From positions 1 through 24,369 of IMG/VR virus record IMGVR_UViG_3300029319_000495: a stretch of 24,369 nucleotides of DNA; one strand, written 5' to 3'. Position numbers and translations under genes: made by a program. Shown here in pieces: positions 1 through 4,794 of the stretch (its first letter is position 1; the number at the start of each line of letters is the position of its first letter). Origin of the DNA: a virus. Below the pieces are notes generated by a model, which worked only from the letters and a program-made list of their open reading frames with translations, ran no database searches and was not told the DNA's origin.

Positions 1-146
1 CACTCATAATTGTCGTTTATCATCAAGCCATCGTCTAGTTCTTTGCAACACGCCTCCTCTACAGCACCATCTGCGTCTTCTGCAGTGACAAAAAATTCGT
101 AGTCCTGTTTGACTGTTAATACTACGCGATAAGTTCTGTCAAGCAT
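1..146 (-). CDS. small hypothetical protein, C-terminus outside window
   Basis: An open frame of 48 codons starts at an ATG at 146-144 and runs off the left edge without a stop. It begins MLDRTYRVVLTVKQDYEFFV and continues with acidic and cysteine-containing stretches (EEACCKEL). The start overlaps the stop of the upstream gene by 8 bases (ATGCTTGA), the same coupling seen at other junctions of this leftward cluster. The alternating hydrophobic start resembles that of the 54-residue neighbour (353-517), so the two may be related small beta-rich phage proteins; that is inference. No function can be assigned. Confidence 0.6.
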   Translation of the reverse strand, partial: MLDRTYRVVLTVKQDYEFFVTAEDADGAVEEACCKELDDGLMINDNYE

Positions 147-360
147 TGGCTGTCTCCTCACTGTGTGCGGCCTTGCATTTAGCCCTAGCATCATTCCGCA
201 TCTTGCTGACCAACTTCATGTCTTCTTTCAAACGCAGAGCGGCTTCATACGCAAAGTCTCCTGAACCGCCCTCTTCTTTATCTCCCATGTTTGGCAGGTA
301 ACCAAGCCCACCGTAGTCAAGGATGTAGTCCAAAACTATTTCAAGATCGGTCTTACTCAT
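139..360 (-). CDS. small hypothetical protein (73 aa)
   Basis: This gene encodes 73 residues if the ATG at 360 is used. A GTG two codons upstream is also in frame, but the ATG has a GGGGAG Shine-Dalgarno at suitable spacing, so it is preferred. The protein is mixed acidic and basic. It has a hydrophobic Leu/Ile/Tyr N-terminal helix, a glycine-rich middle (GDKEEGGSGDF) and a probable amphipathic C-terminal helix rich in Lys, Arg and Ala. Its start overlaps the stop of the upstream 54-residue gene by 8 bases, and its stop overlaps the next start by 8 bases, so it sits in a translationally coupled chain. I do not recognise a family. Confidence 0.65.
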   Translation of the reverse strand: MSKTDLEIVLDYILDYGGLGYLPNMGDKEEGGSGDFAYEAALRLKEDMKLVSKMRNDARAKCKAAHSEETANA

Positions 361-517
361 GTGCACTCCCCACTTCTCTAAGATGAATTTTCCAAGTCGT
401 CATGTTGTCTGCATCCCATACGGTTTGTACTGCGTCCTCATGTGCCTCGTCAAAATCTTTGCCGTCACATTCAAACACATATTCCACAATCACTGTGGCT
501 TGCCATAACTTACTCAT
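353..517 (-). CDS. small hypothetical protein (54 aa)
   Basis: This 54-residue ORF begins MSKLWQATVIVEYVFECDGK and ends VGSAHE. Its ATG at 517-515 forms an ATGA overlap with the stop of the upstream gene, and a GAAGGAG sequence lies upstream. Its own stop overlaps the next gene through ATGAGTAA at 353-360. The alternating hydrophobic N-terminus followed by an acidic DFDEAHEDAV helix looks like a compact beta-alpha fold, similar in layout to the partial gene at 1-146. Without it there would be a 150-base hole in an otherwise gapless operon, which supports it being real. Function is unknown. Confidence 0.6.
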   Translation of the reverse strand: MSKLWQATVIVEYVFECDGKDFDEAHEDAVQTVWDADNMTTWKIHLREVGSAHE

Positions 518-693
518 CTTTCCATCTCCTTCAAAATAGCTTCCACGTGGTCGCGCAGAAGATTACGTGTTGTGATCTTGTGTCCACAGTCTTGTGGTTC
601 GATGATCATGTCGAGGTAATCTATCTCGTCCATGATAGCCAAGACGTGTCTGGCTGTTTTACGGCGTTCAAGCAATGTAGATGCTGCGTTCAT
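514..693 (-). CDS. small hypothetical helical protein (59 aa)
   Basis: The ATG at 693 follows GGGGAGGACGTGAA, a strong Shine-Dalgarno, and overlaps the upstream stop by four bases (ATGA). It is chosen over an in-frame TTG at 717. The 59-residue product is charged and probably all helical, with Arg/Lys-rich segments (LLERRKTARHVL) and a stretch reading IIEPQDCGHKITTRNLLRD. The stop at 514 again makes an ATGA overlap with the following gene. No catalytic motif is visible. It may be a DNA- or protein-binding early gene product, but that is only a guess from size, charge and position. Confidence 0.6.
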   Translation of the reverse strand: MNAASTLLERRKTARHVLAIMDEIDYLDMIIEPQDCGHKITTRNLLRDHVEAILKEMER

Positions 694-917
694 TTCACGT
701 CCTCCCCAAATACCCAATCAGCCCACGGCTTTGTATTGCCGTCTTTGTCTTTCGGTGGCTTGAAATCAAAGATGGTATACAAAGCATATACCATTTCATC
801 CATCTGTTTTAGTTGAGATACTTCTACGTCACGGCAATCATCGATGTAGTTGACAATATTTCTGAGTTGATTGGTGATCTTGAGCATCCTTCTACGGTCT
901 TCCTGTTTGATGTGCAT
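690..917 (-). CDS. small hypothetical protein (75 aa)
   Basis: The protein starts at the ATG at 917-915, preceded by AAGGAAGGA eight bases away. An upstream in-frame TTG at 950 would overlap the HNH gene, but its spacing to a ribosome site is poor. The 75 residues begin MHIKQEDRRRMLKITNQLRN, a strongly charged helix, continue with a probable second helix rich in Met, Leu and Asp, and end in a Lys/Pro/Asp segment followed by WADWVFGEDVK. It lies between the HNH nuclease gene (25-base gap) and the 59-residue gene (ATGA overlap). I do not recognise the family. Confidence 0.62.
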   Translation of the reverse strand: MHIKQEDRRRMLKITNQLRNIVNYIDDCRDVEVSQLKQMDEMVYALYTIFDFKPPKDKDGNTKPWADWVFGEDVK

Positions 918-942
918 CTTTCGATTCCTTCCTTGTTGGTTT

Positions 943-1233
943 CTACGCAATTTTTACAAAATCATTATTTGCATACGTTTTCTTGCGGTGATCATTACAG
1001 CATAAAAGTTGATACTTAGACTTAGGATCAATACCCTTTTTTACCATGCGGTTAATTTCATTCATGTTGTGTTGACCATTGACCTTTACTGTGCCTTTTT
1101 CGGTGTGCATTGGGACAACGTGATCAAATTCAAGCACTTGCCAATCCTCTATACCACACACAATACACTTACCACCAAGAGAGTTGATGGCATCTATACG
1201 ACGTTTCAAACGAGATCTTTGATTGATATTCAT
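943..1233 (-). CDS. HNH endonuclease
   Basis: The 96-residue protein has a Lys/Arg-rich start, then a zinc-type Cys pair (C23, C26 in GKCIVCGIEDW), the HNH core FDHVVPMH (D37, H38), and a closing YQLLCCNDHRKKT segment with H82. HNH proteins of this size cut DNA with a beta-beta-alpha-metal active site. In phages they occur as free-standing homing nucleases, as packaging-associated nicking enzymes, or as host-DNA-degrading nucleases. The usual second CxxC reads CCND here, so one expected zinc ligand is Asp unless C79 replaces it. It lies in a leftward cluster of tiny genes far from any packaging gene in view, so a homing or host-degradation role is more likely than packaging. Its first 65 bases are overlapped by the small membrane ORF. 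Confidence 0.8.
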   Translation of the reverse strand: MNINQRSRLKRRIDAINSLGGKCIVCGIEDWQVLEFDHVVPMHTEKGTVKVNGQHNMNEINRMVKKGIDPKSKYQLLCCNDHRKKTYANNDFVKIA

Positions 1234-1366
1234 GTCTTATATGCTCCGCTGTTGGTTTCAATACATAAGCCATACAGGTAACCAATGAGGGTGTCAACAC
1301 AAAAAGAAACAGGGCCAAGAAATAAATCCCAGCCCCGCTTCCCACAACAACGAAGGAGTTCCTCAC
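1169..1366 (-). CDS. possible single-helix membrane peptide (65 aa)
   Basis: A GTG at 1366 overlaps the upstream stop as GTGA and opens a 65-codon frame. Residues 8-36 are strongly hydrophobic (VGSGAGIYFLALFLFVLTPS and onward), as expected for one transmembrane helix or a signal anchor. The tail is charged and aromatic and lies over the first 65 bases of the HNH gene in another frame. It is the only frame that fills 1234-1362, in a genome region with almost no gaps. Small one-helix proteins of this sort in phages may be holin-like or membrane-modifying. The weak ribosome site and long overlap keep confidence low. Confidence 0.42.
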   Translation of the reverse strand: MRNSFVVVGSGAGIYFLALFLFVLTPSLVTCMAYVLKPTAEHIRHEYQSKISFETSYRCHQLSWW

Positions 1367-1620
1367 GACCTACCAACTTCGTAAGGAATACCTAGTTTTA
1401 CCAGACGCGGATGATTAGCGTCAAGCCACTTTTTACAGTCGTCCCTATTTTTTCCGACATACACAGTGACAAGACGTAGATAGTCTAGCTTCTGTTTGCT
1501 TTTGACATGTTCTTTGTTTGTCTCTCCGATACGCACAGAGGATACAGGAGCGACAACCTCCCACCTCCAACGATTGACAATATCAATCTCTAACGGCTTG
1601 GTCTTCAGACTCTTCTTCAT
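1363..1620 (-). CDS. small hypothetical basic protein (85 aa)
   Basis: The 85-residue product starts at an ATG at 1620-1618 with GGAGG upstream (GGAGGCGTTAGAGG). It overlaps the preceding gene by 38 bases. The protein is basic, with MKKSLKTKPLEIDI at the start, several probable beta strands (RWRWEVVAPVSSVRIG, YLRLVTVYVG), and a C-terminal CKKWLDANHPRLVKLGIPYE segment. Its alternating strands suggest a compact domain, but no catalytic motif or known family is recognised. It lies between the ribbon-helix-helix-like gene and the membrane ORF in the leftward cluster driven from 1917-2053. Confidence 0.65.
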   Translation of the reverse strand: MKKSLKTKPLEIDIVNRWRWEVVAPVSSVRIGETNKEHVKSKQKLDYLRLVTVYVGKNRDDCKKWLDANHPRLVKLGIPYEVGRS

Positions 1621-1798
1621 CCTCTAACGCCTCCAAATACACATCTATAGCATCTCGTATCAAGTCTGCTACAGCTACTTGTTCACGACTAGTCTTTTGC
1701 ATCTTACTAGATACAGCAGCTAGTCTGTCATACTGTTCTGTCTTTAGTAACAGATTGTATGTCTTAGTAGGTTCAACGATCTTGAAAGGTCTTGCCAT
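1583..1798 (-). CDS. possible ribbon-helix-helix DNA-binding protein
   Basis: This 71-residue protein opens MARPFKIVEPTKTYNLLLKT, in which alternating residues could form the DNA-contacting strand. The following region QYDRLAAVSSKM and ADLIRDAIDVYLEALE has the two-helix layout typical of Arc/MetJ-type (RHH) proteins. The tail is acidic (EDEEESEDQ). Members of that superfamily bind operators as dimers. Here it is the second gene downstream of the divergent control region, a natural position for a regulator of that region. I see fold-level resemblance only and cannot name a family. Its start overlaps the 47-residue ORF by 26 bases. Confidence 0.6.
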   Translation of the reverse strand: MARPFKIVEPTKTYNLLLKTEQYDRLAAVSSKMQKTSREQVAVADLIRDAIDVYLEALEDEEESEDQAVRD

Positions 1799-1916
1799 CT
1801 TCTATATCTTTCTTAGCTTGTTTATCCTTTTGTTTGTTACGTTTGTCTTCTACAACACGTTTACCAAACTTAGGTAATAACTTAGCTATGGGATTAATTT
1901 TATTAACTTTTTTCAT
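1773..1916 (-). CDS. small basic hypothetical protein (47 aa)
   Basis: A 47-codon frame begins at the ATG at 1916-1914 with MKKVNKINPIAKLLPKFGKR and continues with a very Lys-rich helix (KRNKQKDKQAKKD). It is the first gene of the leftward cluster, just inside the divergent control region. Short basic proteins beginning with an NPIAK-type motif are, as I recall, common in marine phage genomes, but no function is known to me. The high positive charge fits nucleic-acid binding. It overlaps the following gene by 26 bases. The ribosome site is weak (TTTAGGG is the best candidate), so the start is moderately certain. Confidence 0.55.
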   Translation of the reverse strand: MKKVNKINPIAKLLPKFGKRVVEDKRNKQKDKQAKKDIEDGKTFQDR

Positions 1917-1938
1917 AATAATATAATCCCTAAAGGTT

Positions 1939-1969
1939 AGTATCCTTATTGGTGTAGACTAGTTGTCAA
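1939..1969 (-). promoter_or_regulatory. candidate promoter for leftward small-gene cluster
   Basis: Reading leftward, TTGACA lies at 1969-1964. Two overlapping -10 options follow: AGGATA at 17-base spacing or GATACT at 19 bases (four matches to consensus, 1944-1939). A second possible -35, TTGACC, lies at 1979-1974. Transcription would begin just ahead of the ATG at 1916. Assignment is by motif and position only. Confidence 0.42.
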
Positions 1970-1992
1970 GACTGGTCAACAAAAAAATGCAG

Positions 1993-2021
1993 TTGACAAG
2001 ATTATTCGTATGGATTATCTG
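1993..2021 (+). promoter_or_regulatory. candidate sigma70-type promoter for replication block
   Basis: A perfect TTGACA -35 box lies at 1993-1998, followed after 17 bases by TATCTG (2016-2021), a weak -10 with only its TAT matching. Start of transcription near 2028 would leave a leader of about 25 bases before the primase ATG at 2054, which is preceded by GGGGGACGGAC. The -35 and spacing are good and the -10 is poor, so activity may depend on a phage factor. Confidence 0.45.
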
Positions 2022-2053
2022 TACCCATTGTCTTTGACAAACGGGGGACGGAC

Positions 2054-2869
2054 ATGAAATCACCGAACTGGTTACAGGGGTATGTCGAGGGCTTGGAGTT
2101 TCCTAGCCTGACAAAATATAGATCAGATTGCCCCGTGTGTGGTAAGAAGAACACCTTCAGCGTTACAGATGATGGACTCAACCGTATGTGGCACTGCTTC
2201 CACGCAGACTGCAACGTGTCAGGACGCACTGGTGTTACCTTGTCACGAGAACACGCTAAGAAGGCGTTGAGTCGGGCGCGGTCCTTGAAGACCGCCACGC
2301 CCTCCTCATCCCGTACTAGTAACACTTACGAGATACCGGATACATTTGTGAGTCTTTCTCGTAGTTTGGATGCAGAAACGTATGTCAAGCGAGTTAATGC
2401 GTACGATGCGTATCTTGCGGGACGAGTTGATATACGTTTTGATTTTAAACGAAACAGAGCAGTGTTTCTCGTGAAACGTGGTAATAAAGTTGTTGATGCA
2501 ATAGGGAGATCATTGAATGGACGGGCACCTAAATGGTATCGTTATGGAAATAATAAACACCCCTTCGTATGTGGTAGCGGAACCATCGCTATTCTTGTGG
2601 AAGATTGCGCTAGTGCTTGCGCTGTTTCTAAGCCCACGGTAGGGGTAGCTTTGATGGGTACTAATCTTCTAACAGAACACATAGAAACTTTACGAAAATT
2701 TCAAACCATATACGTTGCATTAGATAAAGACGCCACAGACAAGGCTGTTGACATGGTTAGAGTGTTAAATAATCATGTGTCAACAAAACTGATGATATTA
2801 AAAACTGATTTGAAAAACATGGAAAGGGACGAACGGGATGACTTCATACGATCCTATATCAATCGATAA
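2054..2869 (+). CDS. DNA primase (zinc finger plus TOPRIM)
   Basis: The 271-residue protein makes RNA primers for replication together with the helicase encoded next door. An N-terminal zinc ribbon is visible: C26 and C29 (CPVCGKKNTF) with C48 and C53 (WHCFHADC). A TOPRIM-like core follows, with the acidic motif E183-D184 (ILVEDCASACA) and the DxD pair D224-D226 (VALDKDATDK), the expected metal-binding residues. In T7, primase and helicase are one protein (gp4); here they are separate, and the helicase frame begins 32 bases before this stop. The ATG follows a GGGGGACGGAC site and a candidate promoter. The C-terminus (TDLKNMERDERDDFIRSYIN) may contact the helicase; that is inference. Confidence 0.88.
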   Translation: MKSPNWLQGYVEGLEFPSLTKYRSDCPVCGKKNTFSVTDDGLNRMWHCFHADCNVSGRTGVTLSREHAKKALSRARSLKTATPSSSRTSNTYEIPDTFVSLSRSLDAETYVKRVNAYDAYLAGRVDIRFDFKRNRAVFLVKRGNKVVDAIGRSLNGRAPKWYRYGNNKHPFVCGSGTIAILVEDCASACAVSKPTVGVALMGTNLLTEHIETLRKFQTIYVALDKDATDKAVDMVRVLNNHVSTKLMILKTDLKNMERDERDDFIRSYINR

Positions 2870-4067
2870 ACAGATATTAGGCTTCTGCCTCAACCACAAA
2901 TTCTTTTCGGAGGTACTGAACATCGTCAACCGCGATATGTTCAGCCGTGAGATGCGTGACGTGTTCGACGTTATCGTTCACTCGCACACGAAATACGAGA
3001 ACGACATCACAGTGGGTGAACTATCTGTGCTGTTCAATGACCGCAACCCAGCCATGCCTGACAGTTCGCGGGAGAAGTCACAAGAACTAATCCTTAGTCT
3101 AGACTGTGGTAACCCTGCCAACACAGAGATGCACATGGACATGGTGCGTAACTTCTGGCTGCGTGACCGTGCGCGAATCATCGGTGAGAAAGCCATAGAG
3201 ATATTTACAGGCGAGAGTGAAGATTTTGGTGAGTTACGGTCCTTGATTGAGGACATAGAGGATGGGCGTATGTCTGACCGTACAACGTACGAAAAGATTA
3301 CGGCAGACTTGGGTGAATTACTTGAGGATCACGGGGGAGAACCCGACTTCCCTTTTGAGTTTAACCTGATTAACGAACGTGTGGAGGGCATGGACAGAGG
3401 TAACTTGGGTATTATCTTTGCTCGTCCGGAGGTGGGCAAGACTACCTTCTGTTGTTTTCTTGCCGCTAGTTACATCAGGGCAGGATACAAAGTGGTATAC
3501 TGGGCTAACGAGGAACCAGCAGAACGCATCAAGTTACGCTTGATACAGTCGTACTTCGGCATAACTCGCAAAGAACTTGAGGACAACAAGCAGAAGTACA
3601 TACCACTTAGTCTAGAATTGATAGAACCTAATCTGGATGTGATGATGGCTATCGGCATGAGCATAGAAGAGGTGGACTCGTACGCCAAACTAAACAAGCC
3701 AGACATTATGTTCTGTGATCAGCTTGACAAATTTCGTGTGTCGGGTGAATACAACAGAGGTGACGAGCGACTCAAGGAGACTTACGTGAACGCACGAGAG
3801 ATAGCTAAACGTAACAAGTGCCTTGTGTGGGCTGTCAGTCAAGCAAGTAACGATGGGCATGATCGTCTGTTCATCGACTACAACATGATGGACAATTCGA
3901 AGACGGGCAAGGCTGGTGAAGCTGACATGATCATTGGTATAGGTAAGACGGGGGCGAGTGATGTTGACAATGTGGTAAGACACATTTGCATATCCAAGAA
4001 TAAAATAAACGGATGGCACGGGCCGATAGATGCTAACATCGACATACAACGAGGAGTGTACTACTGA
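2838..4067 (+). CDS. replicative DNA helicase, DnaB/gp4 type
   Basis: This 409-residue hexameric-type helicase would unwind the fork and stimulate the primase. Residues 1-110 resemble a DnaB N-terminal domain (MTSYDPISIDKQILGFCL onward). The RecA-like ATPase core carries a Walker A motif ARPEVGKTT with the lysine at 201, a Walker B strand PDIMFCDQLD with D294, and a WAVSQASND segment resembling the conserved H3/sensor region. The C-terminus has SKNKINGWHGP, close to the NR/KNR-G-type arginine-finger stretch of the DnaB family. The start overlaps the primase by 32 bases, and its stop shares one base with the next ATG (TGATG), so primase and helicase are probably translated in a coupled way. 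Confidence 0.9.
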   Translation: MTSYDPISIDKQILGFCLNHKFFSEVLNIVNRDMFSREMRDVFDVIVHSHTKYENDITVGELSVLFNDRNPAMPDSSREKSQELILSLDCGNPANTEMHMDMVRNFWLRDRARIIGEKAIEIFTGESEDFGELRSLIEDIEDGRMSDRTTYEKITADLGELLEDHGGEPDFPFEFNLINERVEGMDRGNLGIIFARPEVGKTTFCCFLAASYIRAGYKVVYWANEEPAERIKLRLIQSYFGITRKELEDNKQKYIPLSLELIEPNLDVMMAIGMSIEEVDSYAKLNKPDIMFCDQLDKFRVSGEYNRGDERLKETYVNAREIAKRNKCLVWAVSQASNDGHDRLFIDYNMMDNSKTGKAGEADMIIGIGKTGASDVDNVVRHICISKNKINGWHGPIDANIDIQRGVYY

Positions 4068-4216
4068 TGAGCAACCATCAAAACGAAGAGATCAAAGAGA
4101 GCCTGTACGATGAAGAGTATCATCGTCTAGAGAAGAAGTATCCGCAACTGAACGCAGAGTCTATAGCTACACTCGCACGATACTTCGCAACGAAGCGGTG
4201 GGAGGAGATGGAGTGA
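4067..4216 (+). CDS. small hypothetical protein (49 aa)
   Basis: A 49-codon frame starts at the ATG that shares a base with the helicase stop (TGATG) and ends at 4216, where the exonuclease GTG overlaps it as GTGA. GAGGAG lies upstream of the start within the helicase end. The product is charged and helical (MSNHQNEEIKESLYDEEYHR, then a Leu/Ala-rich helix ending TKRWEEME). The exact coupling at both ends supports it being translated. It may be a small partner of the replisome, but there is no sequence motif to say so. Confidence 0.62.
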   Translation: MSNHQNEEIKESLYDEEYHRLEKKYPQLNAESIATLARYFATKRWEEME

Positions 4217-4794
4217 ATGTCCTGACGTTCGATGTGGAGACAACCCACACACACAAACCATCGGGTGGCACGACTGCTCTACCTTATTTTGGTAATCGTT
4301 TAGTTTCAATAGGTTACAAGTGGTCTGACGAAGAGCAGGTGTTCTACGACTGTTACTATCACGAGACTGAGCCACCTACGCCAAGCGCGGCACAAGATTT
4401 TCAGACTGCGTTGAACTACGCAACTGTGCTTGTCGGACAAAACATAAAGTTTGATCTGCAGTGGATACGCGACTGTGGATTTGTATATGAGGGATTTATC
4501 TATGATACTATGGTTACAGAGTATGTTCTATCGAAAGCGCGGAGATGGCCTCTTGGACTTGCTGCTCTTGCAAAAAAGTATAACACGGTGCAAAAAGAGA
4601 AAGACCTTGTTCAGCCGTATTTGGACGAGGGTAAGACGTTTTATGAGATACCGTGGGAGATAATCAAAGAGTACGGCACATCTGATGTTGCGGCTACAGA
4701 AGAGATAGCGTACAAACAACTTGACGTGCTAGGCACAACATTCGAAGGAATCTACAGTGAGCAATTTGGTACCAACACTACGCCTATCGTTTGA
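4213..4794 (+). CDS. DnaQ-like 3'-5' exonuclease (separate proofreading domain of DNA polymerase)
   Basis: This 193-residue protein is the 3'-5' proofreading exonuclease that is normally fused to family A phage polymerases. All three exonuclease motifs are present: Exo I FDVETT near the start, Exo II VGQNIKFDLQWI in the middle, and Exo III YGTSDVAATEE near the end. The start chosen is the GTG at 4213, because GGAGGAG lies six bases upstream and the GTG overlaps the previous stop; a GTG at 4198 is also in frame. It ends at 4794, 38 bases inside the polymerase frame, which is offset by +1. A frameshift, a real split or an assembly error would each give this layout. The product presumably works with the polymerase below. 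Confidence 0.87.
   Translation: MNVLTFDVETTHTHKPSGGTTALPYFGNRLVSIGYKWSDEEQVFYDCYYHETEPPTPSAAQDFQTALNYATVLVGQNIKFDLQWIRDCGFVYEGFIYDTMVTEYVLSKARRWPLGLAALAKKYNTVQKEKDLVQPYLDEGKTFYEIPWEIIKEYGTSDVAATEEIAYKQLDVLGTTFEGIYSEQFGTNTTPIV

Larger units (their letters stand above)
1917..2053. promoter_or_regulatory. divergent intergenic control region
   Basis: This 137-base stretch lies between the first gene of the leftward cluster and the primase gene, and is the only sizeable non-coding segment in the window. It carries three copies of TTGACAA: one on the minus strand (1963-1969) and two on the plus strand (1993-1999 and 2034-2040). It is AT-rich on the leftward side. The layout fits early promoters facing both ways, perhaps with an operator. 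A replication origin could also lie here, but no iteron or strong hairpin is evident. Confidence 0.6.

Noticed and set aside
442-816. 124-codon plus-strand ORF
   Set aside because: It crosses several coupled minus-strand genes with good ribosome sites, and its composition looks like a random reverse frame.
4757-4794. Programmed frameshift site as the firm explanation for the split polymerase
   Set aside because: No clear slippery heptamer or stalling hairpin is visible in the overlap, and a GTG with a ribosome site offers a simpler route, so it is kept only as an option.
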